Origin: Stictocephala bisonia
Lineage: Eukaryota; Arthropoda; Insecta; Hemiptera; Membracidae
Assembly (NCBI GenBank): GCA_035578905.1
Contig: JAQJVL010000201.1
Span: 62,001 to 126,000 of the forward strand
Reading direction: 5' to 3'
Length of the DNA: 64,000 bases
The notes beneath the pieces are model-generated. The model was not told the DNA's origin, searched no databases, and saw only the letters and a program-made list of their open reading frames with translations. The translations under genes and the position numbers were made by a program. Shown piece after piece: positions 48,600 through 60,260 of this stretch; the first letter of the stretch is position 1, and every line of letters begins with the position of its first letter.

Positions 48600-50384
48600 A
48601 AATGAAATGAAAAACGTTTTTATTTAATCATTTGAGTTGGGACTAAAACGTCTTTTCTTCCTCTTAACCTGGATGGTTAGTTGGAGGACGTGACATAAAA
48701 ACTTGACATAATCTACAATTGGGAATTTGGTGGGCTATCTAAGGGCTGCAACCGTTTCCCACCCATTGTCAGTTGGCACCTCCAATATTTTGCAACTCTT
48801 GTATTCCAACAGTTATATGATCGTCTTATAAACGCCCAACACTTTTATTGAAATTAATAGTTATTTTTAGTAATTATGCGTTGTACCACCCTGTATTTAC
48901 CTAGAAGTTGTAACGCTGAAATATTACCCGATAAAAATTATCTAATGGTTCAAAATATTTAAAAAAATAAATATATTTATTTAATTGTGTTCATTTAATA
49001 CAAAGTACTTGAAGAACTTATATGAAATGCAATTAAATTTCATGGAAATTATGCTTAAACATAATAGCTTTATATGTTTCTGAGGGGCAACACCTAAATA
49101 AATGTTTATATGTCTGCGAAGGTGCATAAGCCTGTTTGAATGTAACAAACAATTCTTCAATTCAAGTTTGATCTTACACATGTTTTCTACAGGCCTAGAT
49201 GGGTTAGCACGAACTCCGTAAATTAATATTTTCTTTTTTTCTTGCTTAGGTTTACCTGCACCTTTTGGAAACCCTTATACATAGATTCGCTAACGCCTAT
49301 TGTGGCAACCTATCAGCTGTATTAAACAGCTGTTTCATATTGACACCAGTTAATTAGTTACATAACATGCAGTTTACTATTATAAGAATATCAGTCTTTA
49401 GTTGATTGAATTTTTGCGTCATTATTTTAATGTTTACTTAATTAATCTAAACATACATATTAATTGAATGTTGTTAATTTTGAACATTCTACCACGTTAA
49501 TGATTTTTTAAATTTTTACTCACGTTAAAAGCGAACCATCTTAATTAAACTTGAAGTTTTATAATAAATTATAATATAAGCGCTGGTTCATAGAGAGATT
49601 GCATACAGGGGTGAAGAGCTAGGGGAAACACACCTCAAAACCATCAAATTGGATTTTCAGGAACGTGATATTTTAAAATATCTTTTCTTTTAAATGTGTT
49701 TTTAAATGACTGAAAATATAATAATTTTTTTAATGCAGCTTTTCAGAAAATGACATTGGTGGCGTCTCTAGTGTTCAATAGGAAGTGTCGACTGTCTATA
49801 GTGGCTGTTTTGCTGGTTTTATATTAATACTGAAAATATTACAATCCTAAAAACGTTTTTAGTTAGTTTATTTCTATAATAAATGTTTTAAAATGCACCA
49901 TTTCAGTTACAAAAGTGTAACTACTATAGTTTAAAACTAAAGTTTTTTTCAACTTAAATCCCTGTAGTTATGCTGTACGATACTTTTCAGTTATTGTTGA
50001 CTCCTGATACCATCTTATATTATATTTTAATAAAGCCATCGGGAACATCGTGCTTCTAGATTAGTTTATATTCTTCAATTTGAAAAATATATAGACGGAA
50101 AACTATAAAAATTATATTTGTTCAAGCTTTCTCAGCTGAAAATGTGCACCTAGGGTAAGCTGAAAATCTCTTTCGTAGGGCTTAACTGAGAAAAGAACTT
50201 GACATTTCTAAGAAGATAATCAGCTGATCCCAAAGTCTAATATAAGCTGACACAACTTTGTGCATATTTTAAGGCAAACATGAATGATTGAATGAGTGTA
50301 GGATGAGTGTAGATGACCTGTGTAGTCTGGTTACTAATTGAGTTCAATTGTTCCTCTAAAGTCTTGAGGTGTGTTTGAGTCAGA
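48600..50384. other. No gene recognised
   Basis: AT-rich unassigned sequence. TGAAATGAAAAACGTTTTTATTTAATC at 48604-48635 could be the tail of a small retroelement. Several ATCAGCTGATC.. and AACAGCTGTT-type motifs occur, without further support. Confidence 0.45.
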
Positions 50385-50475
50385 GACCCTGCTTTGAGTT
50401 GTGTTTGGCCCCTGGTTAGAGTAGTGATTCAGTATTGTGCTAGTCCCCACTCTTACATTCGAATCAGTTATGATG
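50385..50475 (+). repeat. tRNA-like SINE head
   Basis: CCCTGGTTAGAGTAGTGATTCAG resembles an A-box region and, 35 bases on, TTACATTCGAATCAG resembles a B-box (GTTCGAATC). Stem pairing is poor and the variable spacing is wrong for a true tRNA, so a SINE or tRNA relic is more likely. Confidence 0.4.
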
Positions 50476-50591
50476 AGCAATTCCCTGTTGGACGTCGCAA
50501 TATGATGGTGTATGTTTTATTCAGTTACATAAGTCACGACTGTAGTCATTTAGATAATTGACATATTGCGAAAATAATTTCCAACTTTTAC

Positions 50592-50731
50592 CTTTTAGAA
50601 ATATCCGTTGCAGTGGTAACATTGGAGATTAACTTGCCCTTTTTATCGTGTTTCAGATAGCCAGGAGATACGCTGAGAGGAGTCGACTCATTAGTGTTGT
50701 CTCTGTAACGAGTTGGCTCACCTTCCTCCAT
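50592..50731 (-). CDS. Candidate first coding exon, possibly malic enzyme N-terminus
   Basis: Minus-strand ATG at 50731 opens a 46-codon frame (MEEGEPTRYRDNTNESTPLS, then a segment ending TTATDISK) to a donor AAAAG|GTAAAAG at 50592/50591. It has a plausible soluble, charged N-terminus, and the codons are less AT-rich than the surroundings. Strand and position (17 kb upstream of the 33224 exon) fit a first exon of the malic enzyme. The exon ends in phase 2 whereas 33224 starts in phase 0, so a short exon of length 1 modulo 3 (for the usual RGxxxLRxPxLNK segment) would be required, and I did not find it. N-termini of malic enzymes vary, so homology does not decide. It could belong to another gene. 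Confidence 0.4.
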
Positions 50732-50765
50732 TGACGTAACAGTCCTGGATGCAACGCTTGCAAGC

Positions 50766-51262
50766 AGTAACTTTAGGGCGGGTGCACACTCCCGACTATC
50801 GCAGTCGTGTGTACATACCACAGCGCAGCCCAGTCAATACTTTAGGGCGGGTGCACACTCCCGACTATCGCAGTCGTGTGTACATACCACATCGCAACTC
50901 AGTCAATACTTTAAGGCGGGTGCACACTCCCGACTATCGAAGTCGTGTGTACATACCACAGCGCAGCTCAGTCAATACTTTAGGGCGGGTGCACACTCCC
51001 GACTATCGCAGTCGTGTGTACATACCACAGCGCAGCTCAGTCAATACTTTAGGGCGGGTGCACACTCCCGACTATCGCAGTCGTGTGTACATACCACAGC
51101 GCAGCTCAGTCAATACTTTAGGGCGGGTGCACACTCCTGACTATCGCAGTCGTGTGTACATATACCACAGCGCAGCTCAGTCAATACTTTAGTGCGGGTG
51201 AACACTCCCGACTATCGCAGTCGTGTGTACATATACCACAACGCCGCTCAGTCAATACTTTT
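50766..51262 (+). repeat. 69-bp minisatellite, seven units, next to the candidate exon
   Basis: Unit ACTTTAGGGCGGGTGCACAC-TCCCGACTATCGCAGTCGTG-TGTACATACCACAGCGCAGC-TCAGTCAAT (69 bp) repeated seven times from 50769, with few changes; the last two units gain 2 bp (CATATACC). Because 69 is a multiple of three, a 147-codon plus frame is open, an artefact. The array starts 35 bp beyond the ATG of the candidate exon at 50731, so on the minus strand it would lie in the 5'UTR or promoter. Confidence 0.95.
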
Positions 51263-52026
51263 CACACCGTGTTGTACACTGTTACTCCTCAGTTCAGTTA
51301 CAGACTTCGAGACGGCAGGCAGAAGGCTACATTAGGAAATGCACCTAGCCCCAGTAACAATGGAAGTGGAAGAAGCAATGCAGTACTTAGAATACATAAT
51401 ACACAAGGTGATTTTTTAAAGTGTGCCACCATTGGGACACTTTAAAACCATTGTGTTTCCTAAATGGCAGATAACTTAATTTTTTCTTAAGGAACGCTAT
51501 GTTTGTAATGACTGTTTCTGATATAAAATGTATTTTAAATACTTTTTTATACTTTGCATTTTTTCTTTTAATAGTTTTTTAAACTAATTTTTTCTTTAGT
51601 TCCAGCTTTACAATTGCGGAGAAAGCGTTACTGTTACTTCTTTTAAAGTGATCTTTGAAGGATTATGCAATTTCAATAATGAATCCATTTAAATAACCTC
51701 AAATTAAGCAAAACATTACTTGAACTATTTGTCTGACCAAGAGCCAATTATAGAGTATGGAAGTCTTTTTCCGCGATTCTTTTCATCTTCCTTTTGTGTC
51801 GATTTTTTTCTTATTTAGTTTGTCGGTATGTCAAATAAGTAGGCAGTTGTAGGAAACTGTTTGGGTCTTACCCTAAGATCGTACTTAAATATTACAGTCA
51901 CACTTTCCTTCAGTTCCTTGTTTCTTCCTTCGCCTTTCATGCGCTCTTTGAAAATTTGTGTCATCCAAATAGACGAATTCAATTGGATCGAAACCGAACA
52001 AAACCTTACGTTTATAGCAAAGACTA
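51263..52026. other. No gene recognised
   Basis: Mixed-composition sequence between two minisatellites. GTGTGCCACCATTGGGACACTTTAAAACCA near 51420 is mildly palindromic. No coding motif. Confidence 0.45.
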
Positions 52027-53897
52027 GGGTTGAGCTCTCCCCACTACGATCACCTACTCACACCTGGAGTACATCCTTCGTAAAGTCTAGGGTTGAGCTC
52101 TCCCCACTACGATCACCTACTTACACCTGGAGTACATCCTTCGTAAAGTCTAGGGTTGAGCTCTCCCCACTACGATCACCTACTTACACCTGGAGTACAT
52201 CCTTCGTAAAGACTAGGGTGTTGAGCTCTCCCCACTACGATCACCTACTCACACCTGGAGTACATCCTTCGTAAAGCTCTCCCCACTACGATCACCTACT
52301 CACACCTGGAGTACATCCTTCGTAAAGACTAGGGTTGAGCTCTCCCCACTACGATCACCTACTCACACCTGGAGTACATCCTTCGTAAAGACTAGGGTTG
52401 AGCTCTCCCCACTACGATCACCTACTCACACCTGGAGTACATCCTTCGTAAAGTCTAGGGTTGAGCTCTCCCCACTACGATCACCTACTCACACCTGGAG
52501 TACATCCTTCGTAAAGACTAGGGTTGAGCTCTCCCCACTACGATCACCTACTCACACCTGGAGTACATCCTTCGTAAAGACTAGGGTTGAGCTCTCCCCA
52601 CTACGATCACCTACTCACACCTGGAGTACATCCTTCGTGAAGCTCTCCCCACTACGATCACCTACTCACACCTGGAGTACATCCTTCGTGAAGCTCTCCC
52701 CACTACGATCACCTACTCACACCTGGAGTACATCCTTCGTAAAGACTAGGGTTGAGCTCTCCCCACTACGATCACCTACTCACACCTGGAGTACATCCTT
52801 CGTAAAGACTAGGGTTGAGCTCTCCCCACTACGATCACCTACTCACACCTGGAGTACATCCTTCGTAAAGACTAGGGTTGAGCTCTCCCCACTACGATCA
52901 CCTACTCACACCTGGAGTACATCCTTCGTAAAGACTAGGGTTGAGCTCTCCCCACTACGATCACCTACTCACACCTGGAGTACATCCTTCGTAAAGACTA
53001 GGGTTGAGCTCTCCCCACTACGATCACCTACTCACACCTGGAGTACATCCTTCGTAAAGACTAGGGTTGAGCTCTCCCCACTACGATCACCTACTCACAC
53101 CTGGAGTACATCCTTCGTAAAGTCTAGGGTTGAGCTCTCCCCACTACGATCACCTACTCACACCTGGAGTACATCCTTCGTAAAGTCTAGGGTTGAGCTC
53201 TCCCCACTACGATCACCTACTCACACCTGGAGTACATCCTTCGTAAAGACTAGGGTTGAGCTCTCCCCACTACGATCACCTACTCACACCTGGAGTACAT
53301 CCTTCGTAAAGACTAGGGTTGAGCTCTCCCCACTACGATCACCTACTCACACCTGGAGTACATCCTTCGTAAAGCTCTCCCCACTACGATCACCTACTCA
53401 CACCTGGAGTACATCCTTCGTAAAGCTCTTCCCACTACGATCACCTACTCACACCTGGAGTACATCCTTCGTAAAGCTCTCCCCACTACGATCACCTACT
53501 CACACCTGGAGTACATCCTTCGTAAAGCTCTCCCCACTACGATCACCTACTCACACCTGGAGTACATCCTTCGTAAAGCTCTCCCCACTACGATCACCTA
53601 CTCACACCTGGAGTACATCCTTCGTAAAGCTCTCCCCACTACGATCACCTACTCACACCTGGAGTACATCCTTCGTAAAGCTCTCCCCACTACGATCACC
53701 TACTCACACCTGGAGTACATCCTTCGTAAAGACTAGGGTTGAGCTCTCCCCACTACGATCACCTACTCACACCTGGAGTACATCCTTCGTAAAGCTCTCC
53801 CCACTACGATCACCTACTCACACCTGGAGTACATCCTTCGTAAAGCTCTCCCCACTACGATCACCTACTCACACCTGGAGTACATCCTTCGTAAAGC
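52027..53897 (+). repeat. 51/63-bp satellite array, about 32 units
   Basis: Core CTCTCCCCACTACGATCACC-TACTCACACCTGGAGTACAT-CCTTCGTAAAG (51 bp), with or without a 12-bp addition (ACTAGGGTTGAG or TCTAGGGTTGAG) that makes 63-bp units. Short and long units are clustered: mostly 63 bp from 52027 to 53370, mostly 51 bp from 53370 on. Units are almost identical. Both lengths are multiples of three, so the plus strand is open for 445 codons (52637-53974) as repeats of LSPLRSPTHTWSTSFVK. I regard that ORF as non-coding: the sequence is conserved at all codon positions and no gene features surround it. Confidence 0.95.
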
Positions 53898-54375
53898 TCT
53901 TCAGTATCCTCAATAAACTGTCTCCTATATCATTTCACAATCCGAACGTTACTTGTTTTCTTCGTAATTGCTAATCAACTGACATTGCTCAATTCTATTT
54001 AAGTAATAGTGTTATCCTCTCAAAGTATGCTCATGCGCGTTGTGTGTAAGATTATCTTTGGGTAATGTTAGCAATATCAAACAATTACTTATTGCGTACA
54101 AACTTATTGCCATATTAAGGGACTTATTGCATTTTCAATTGAAGCTATACATATAAGTTCAGGTTCATAGTAAGCAATGAATACAAACCGTTTCTTTCGA
54201 TTTGGAAAACTCTATCGTACCTGTCAACTGCCTTAAGTGTATGTTTAGGTGCCGTTGGTGCTTCATTCCATTTTAACAAGTTAATTATTGAACAAGTGCT
54301 ATTGTAATTCTGCAGACGAGGTAATTTCAAGAACATTTAATCACAAGAAAGTGTATAAACTTCACTCAACATATA
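53898..54375. other. No feature seen
   Basis: Unassigned sequence between two tandem arrays. The 63-codon minus frame at 54145-54336 has no motif. Confidence 0.45.
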
Positions 54376-54377
54376 CA

Positions 54378-54705
54378 ATATTCACGAGTCACAAGAAGGC
54401 CTATCGATGCAATAAATAGATAGGACAGGCACCGAGTGTCATGTTGGGTGGTTAAACAATGTTACTCGTATCAATCGATCATCAATTTTCACGAGTCACA
54501 AGAAGGCCTATCGATGCCGTAGGTAGATAGGACTGGCACCGAGTGTCGTGTTGGGTGGTTAAACAATGTTACTCGTATCAATCGATCACCAATTTTCACG
54601 AGTCACAAGAAGGCCTATCGATGCCGTAGGTAGATAGGACAGGCACCGAGTGTCGTGTTGGGTGGTTAAACAATGTTACTCGTATCAATCGATCATCAAT
54701 TTTAT
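54378..54705 (+). repeat. 107-bp tandem repeat, three units
   Basis: The unit runs from TTCACGAGTCACAAGAAGGC-CTATCGATGCCGTAGGTAGA through GGCACCGAGTGTCGTGTTGG to CAATGTTACTCGTATCAATC-GATCATCAATTT, starting at about 54381, 54488 and 54595. The first unit differs most (CAATAAATAGATAGG). Followed by 54706-55000, where two overlapping 92-95-codon frames on opposite strands show no recognisable motif. Confidence 0.9.
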
Positions 54706-55007
54706 TTTATCGATTGTTTACTCGTTTTAGGCCAACGCCAAGATTTAAATCAAGTTTGCAGTTTAACTGGAAATCCATTCTACAGACCATTTGTAATGTT
54801 CTTATTTCACAATCACGTCGGAAACCCATCCATTCACTATCTTGTGTGGTCCCGGAAAGCGTTAATTTGCGACTACGTGTTCGACTGAAGGCAACAGTGC
54901 AGTTTCGTGCGTGCTCTGGGTTTCCTGAGGCCACAAACTTTCTCACCCGAGTCTGGATTGAGCAACACCTCCATGCACGTTTCAAAGAAAGTTATGACTA
55001 AAGCCAC

Positions 55008-55995
55008 GTTTACACCAAACTTTTGTTGAAAGCAATGTTGACAACAAATCTTGGTGAATATCTAGAATGGTCAACAATTGTTGACAACATTTAGCTTTTT
55101 TGTTGCACTTTTCGCCAGTTTCCTTTTGCATTCAAAGATGTCAAAACTGGAGAAACTTGCGTTTTTAGCAGCAGCGTGCATCATAATAGGTAAAAAGAGA
55201 AGGCCGAGGAGATTTTGGGTAAGACCTTCTCTTAGGGCCAGGTCTTTGTATAGTGGAAGTACCTACTTTCTGGTGTAAATCAAGATGATTTCGATCCATT
55301 GTAAAGCGAGTTGAGGTGTGACGGCAGTGTTAAAAACTTCTTACTTGGTAAAAATAAGTATTGACTTTGAAACTTGCTCACATTTAATGGACCTAAAATT
55401 GCGAAACGCGACATCAATTAATGACAGGTTAGCAGTTCCTGCACGAGAAAGACTTGCAGTGACCTTGAGATTTTTGGCTAGCTAGAGATATTACTCTAGT
55501 CTCAGTTACTTGTTTAATAAAGTGTAAAAATATCCGTAATTATATCTGAAGTTTGTTTGGATTTGATTGATGAGTTGAAGGATAACATAAAGGTAAGAGA
55601 ACACCAGTTATTATTATAGTAGAATTGTGATGCTTAATCGTTTATTGTTCAAAATCTTACTATACACCTACACTAATCAATTACAAATTCTTGTTATCAT
55701 TATTGTTTATAATCCCCTACACTAATAATAAATTATCAATTGTTTATAATTGTCGGCTAGTATTACCAACATTAGGTCTATTGCGGGCCGCTTAAGCTCC
55801 GTCAACATTCGTTGATCTTTGCCGAATACTGGTGATAATGCTGCTAACACTTTTTCGGCGTTGACAACATTGTTGGCAACAAATGTTGACAACAATTTTA
55901 GTATGGTTTTTGTAAAGGTGTTCAACATTTGTTGGCAACAAAGTTGTCAACACCGGTGAAAAAGCGGCGTTTCTCAGTTGATTGAACTTGGTGTG
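55008..55995 (+). mobile_element. PIF/Harbinger-like element, internally deleted
   Basis: The ends are imperfect inverted repeats: AGCCACGTTTACACCAAACTTTTGTTG (about 55010) and, inverted, GCGGTAATTCACACCAAGTTCAATCAA (about 55998). Subterminal TTGTTGACAACA-type motifs occur in both halves (55035-55095 and 55855-55955). Between them lies the N-terminal part of a Harbinger-type transposase. The exact boundary and 3-bp target duplication are not clear. The C-terminal DDE part is missing, so the element is defective. Confidence 0.65.
55138..55593 (+). pseudogene. PIF/Harbinger (HARBI1-like) transposase N-terminal exon
   Basis: The frame begins MSKLEKLAFLAAACIIIGKK, then RRPRRFWVRPSLRARSLYSG and a stop. 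Shifted frames continue with DDFDP...SELR, LLTFNGPKIAKRD, then ARERLAVTLRFLA and finally EVCLDLIDELKDNIK before a consensus donor AAG|GTAAGAG at 55593. The series RRFWVxPxxxxR..G.Y..L, (V/N)GPxIxK, R(E)RLAxTLRFLA and EVCxAIxxxLK is the N-terminal region of animal Harbinger transposases. Stops and frameshifts show decay, and the DDE domain after the intron is absent. Confidence 0.75.
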
Positions 55996-55999
55996 AATT

Positions 56000-58900
56000 A
56001 CCGCAGTTTAGTATCAATGGGCCAAGGTGGTCCGGTATGAGACCTTGCTACAGCTGGTTCAATTGATTATACACGATATGGCTCAGCCAATCGAACATTA
56101 TCCACTGTCACTGCAGGGCAGCCAACTTTCCCGTGATATACATCGCTGACAGACTTCAGCCTCTCATACTGATTAATGTATATCTCTTAACTGATTCAAT
56201 AACGGGCAATGTAATAAAATTTCAATTAATTATCTTAGTGATCACTGTAAATATTACTCTATGTAATTGGTTATTTTACCTGATTTCAAATTAAGGTTAA
56301 TAATAAGAGTATTTGTAATGGAAATCATGAACTCATACGTTTATTTTTTAACTAATTTTGAATTGACAAAAACTCGTGAAAGTAACTAATACCCAACTTT
56401 GTAAATAAGCTATATCTAGAAAGGTGAATTATAAGGAGAGAAGTGGTAGATAAATGTTAACTAGGGGACACCAATGAATATACAGACGCTATGCACGGGT
56501 CAGCCCCCGTGCCATCGGCCTCGGTAATGCCAATTGCTAATCTCACTCGCTGCGCTCGTGATAACTCGGTATTTGAATGCGTTAACAAAGCAGTTAACTG
56601 TACCACAAGACTATTAAAAGCAGCATGACAAATATTTATTATTGTTTTTGTTTATTCGCTTTTTTAATTTGTATGTATTTTTATTTGCCGTACTTTTGGT
56701 GTAGAGAAATGTTGTTCTTGTAAGATTCAAGATTGCTTTTAAAAACTATGTTTTATTTATTTATTTTATTTTTCGATTTTATATATGGTATATAAATGCC
56801 AAATACCACTCACTCACTGACTGACCGATCACAAAATTTCAAAAACCACCGAACGGTTTACACGAACTTTTAAAAAGAAGTTAGCTTTAATACTAAGAAA
56901 GGATTTTCCGAAATTCCATTCCTAAGGGGTACAAACAGCCCCTCAACATTTCCTTTTTTCCATAAGAATAACATTGGGTTGATTTTAGTAAATTAATAAC
57001 AGCTGTTTTGTAAATAAATAAAAATGTTTATTTTATATTTTTGACATTACTCTATTGATGCATTAAGAGTTTAGTCTTCAGCTGTAAAAGAACACAAATG
57101 AAATAAACACGTTTTAAATAGGCTAAGTAATACCCTATACTAATAAACAGGTTGAGATGGACTAGTTGTTAGTCCGAAGATCTTAGTAGTGGAATAAGTT
57201 TAAGAACGTTGAGTTTATTCTCCGTCATCCACTCTAATGGAACTGTATGTCAATAATTACTTCAAGAAAATGAAGACAATTATATGACATCAACTCAGTT
57301 CGCTGTAGTGTAATGGTGAGTAGGAAACTCTCACCTATTTACACCTGATGAGACGAAAACAAAGTCGAAACAGCACACATGGACACCATCTGGTCCACGT
57401 ACCAACATCCATCCTTTCGGTGTGGCCTAATGCATAGTAACCAACTGTTGTCAGTTGGCACCTTAGCAGTACCTACAAGGGGCGGTTTACTTTTGTTAAC
57501 GCAGAGTAACCCGTAGACTTGTGTAATGCGGAAAACTGCAATCATGTGTAATATGATGTCTTAGCGACCATTGGTTAGGGTTCTTCCTCTCCTGGTAGCG
57601 AGTAACATGCTCGTGAGTCAAAAAAAACTCATATAGTACTACCTCAACAATACTTTATATAGTAAAATCAATGGTTATACGAAACACCCACCTACAGAGT
57701 TGTTTTACTAGGATTGCATTTCATATATGTATTTCTTATAGTCTAAACAAAAAAAATCAATTGATTGGACCAACGACCAACGACGGCCTTGGTTGAATCA
57801 CATTTTCCATGATGAACAATGCAGTAATTACAAGGGAATAGTTATCTAATAACGTTTGTTGATTATTAATAATTTATATTAAACCAACCTACATTTCCCT
57901 GGCTACCAACAAGGCACACATGTGACTTTTGGTAGTAAACTATCGAACTGCAAAACACGGTGACACGATTACATAAATTTTAATTCTAACACGTTGCGGA
58001 AGTGATTCTGTCAGGTAACCTATTCTAAAAGCGTTACTTGATACAATCGATAATGTGTTAGTATCGCACGAAATCTACACTCGATAGGTGATTGTTATGA
58101 CAACATTGATGTTTGATCGATAGAGAGTTGACATCGAATCATGAAACTCAATCACTTTATAACTTTAATCTGTGAAAAAGTTGGAAGTAGTCTGTTATAG
58201 GATTTACAGAAAAACGCAACAAGAATGACAAATAAAGAAATTCCCATACGCCTTTTTATTTTTATCAACTAAAATAATGTGTGAAATCATTTTATTGAGC
58301 TGATTTTTTTTGAAACTGTAAAAAACAGTAGTAAATTAATAACCAACTGTGATAGAATCAAACTGATTTTAGTTGTTGTAATATGCAGCCTATGAGTATC
58401 AAGTACAGTATGTGAGGTTCTTACTCCAGGAATCCCACTTAAATTATGTTGGATAACAATGTTGCATTTAACCACAGAGAAAAAAACAGAGGTCAGTTTC
58501 TTATGGCCACAGCGAACGCCTCAATGGTAGTTATAAATAGATACAACTAATGTACATCTGTATACATCTATAGTATTAATTACTACGTTTATCTTTGAGG
58601 ATTTGGGGGGAATAAAGGGAGGAATTCACAAGGTGCTTTCCCTGCCATCCGCATGGCAAACTAGAGAAATAACAATTCGATACACTAACTCGACACACAT
58701 TAAGCACACTTCTGAATGCGACATCTGTTTATTTCTTCTCCGTGATTTAACTTATATATCAAGAACGAAACTGTTGTAACACAGTATTTGTGGTATTACA
58801 AGTCCATGTCAGTATATTTTGAAATCTCCGCTGTTTTGTGGCCAGGGATGTGGTCCAGGTCTAGTGAGGTGGCACATTACACCACTTGCAGCGAGATCTG

Positions 58901-59055
58901 ATTAATGATAATAGTCCACAACAGGCAGTGTAAAGCCACGCCTAGTTATTACCAACCTTGAAGTTGGCTTTTACAACTGCCTTTCTAGTGTCTCTGAGCA
59001 CAAAAGGTCCACAACCTTCCTCGAAGCCTTGATAAAGTACGACAGTAAATAATAT
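56000..59055. other. No gene recognised; possible dispersed repeat at 56780-57010
   Basis: No coding motif in 3 kb. 56790-57005 (ATATATGGTATATAAATGCC, CACTCACTGACTGACCGATCAC, ACCACCGAACGGTTTACACG) has the look of a common insect dispersed repeat but has no second copy here. GTAGTGTAATGGTGAGTAGGAAACTCTCACC at 57306-57336 is tRNA A-arm-like without a B-box. 58990-59055 leads into the 87-bp array. Confidence 0.4.
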
Positions 59056-59059
59056 TTAT

Positions 59060-60260
59060 AAGCACTTGGTTAAATGATGCTTCTTCTCCCTCTGAAATGT
59101 TTGTTGCCAAGAGTATAGTAGACCTACTGAACACCGCTAACATCAACACTTAGTTTGTTGTTGCTTCTTCTCCCTGTGAAATGTTTGTTGACAAGAGTAA
59201 GGTTGGCCTACTGAACACCGCTAACATCAACACTTAGTTTGTTGTTGCTTCTTCTCCCTGTAAAATGTTTGTTGACAAGAGTAAGGTTGGCCTACTGATC
59301 ACCGCTAATATCAACACTTAGTTTGTTGTTGCTTCTTCTCCCTGTGAAATGTTTGTTGATGAGAGTAAGGTGGGCCTACTGAACACCGCTAACATCAACA
59401 CTTATTGTTTGTTGATGCCCCTTCTCCCTGTGAAATGTTTGTTGACGAGAGTAAGGTAGGCCTACTAAATATTGCCAACATCAACACTTAGTTAGTTGAT
59501 GCTCCTTCTCCCTGTGAAATGTTTGTTGACGAGAGTAAGATGGGTCTACTCAACATTGCCAACATGAACACTTAGTTAGTTGATGCTCCTTCTCCTTGTG
59601 AAATGTTTGTTGACGAGGGTAAGGTGTGTCTACTAAACATTGCTAACATCAACACTTATTAGTTTGCTGATGCTTCTTCTCCCTGTGAAATGTTTATTGA
59701 CGAGAGTAAGGTGGGCCTACTGAACATTGCTACCATCAACACTTATTAGTTTGTTGATGCTTCTTCTCCCTGTGAAATGTTTATTGACGAGAGTAAGGTG
59801 GGCCTACTGAACATTGCTACCATCAACACTTATTAGTTTGTTGATGCTTCTTCTCCCTGTGAAATGTTTAGTGACGAGAGTAAGGTGGGCCTACTGAACA
59901 TTGCTACCATCAACACTTATTAGTTTGTTGATGCTTCTTCTCCCTGTGAAATGTTTATTGACGAGAGTAAGGTGGGCCTACTGAACATTGCTACCATCAA
60001 CACTTATTAGTTTGCTGATGCTTCTTCTCCCTGTGAAATGTTTATTGACGAGAGTAAGGTGGGCCTACTGAACATTGCTACCATCAACACTTATTAGTTT
60101 GTTGATGCTTCTTCTCCCTGTGAAATGTTTATTGACGAGAGTAAGGTGGGCCTACTGAACATTGCTACCATCAACACTTATTAGTTTGTTGATGCTTCTT
60201 CTCCCTGTGAAATGTTTGTTGACGAGAGTAAGGTGGGCCTACTGAACTACCATCATGTAC
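59060..60260 (+). repeat. 87-bp satellite array, about 14 units
   Basis: Unit TTGATGCTTCTTCTCCCTGT-GAAATGTTTATTGACGAGAG-TAAGGTGGGCCTACTGAACA-TTGCTACCATCAACACTTAT-TAGTTTG (about 87 bp). Early units (59060-59400) are shorter and more diverged (ACCGCTAACATCAACACTTAG). Units from 59650 to 60235 are nearly identical, showing homogenisation at the right end. Stops in the unit prevent long ORFs. Confidence 0.95.

Noticed and set aside
50749..51192. 147-codon plus ORF
   Set aside because: Produced by the 69-bp repeat; antisense to the candidate exon.
52637..53974. 445-codon ORF as a repetitive protein gene
   Set aside because: It is the translation of a 51/63-bp satellite; identity is uniform over codon positions, it lacks surrounding gene structure and the units continue outside the frame.
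50761..54705. Direct-repeat arrays as CRISPR
   Set aside because: Repeats are contiguous without unique spacers, and the genome is eukaryotic.
54707..55001. Two overlapping ~95-codon ORFs on opposite strands
   Set aside because: No recognisable motif, no splice or promoter context, and both strands are open equally, so coding cannot be supported.
57300..57340. Possible tRNA gene
   Set aside because: Only an A-arm-like segment is present; no B-box or acceptor pairing.
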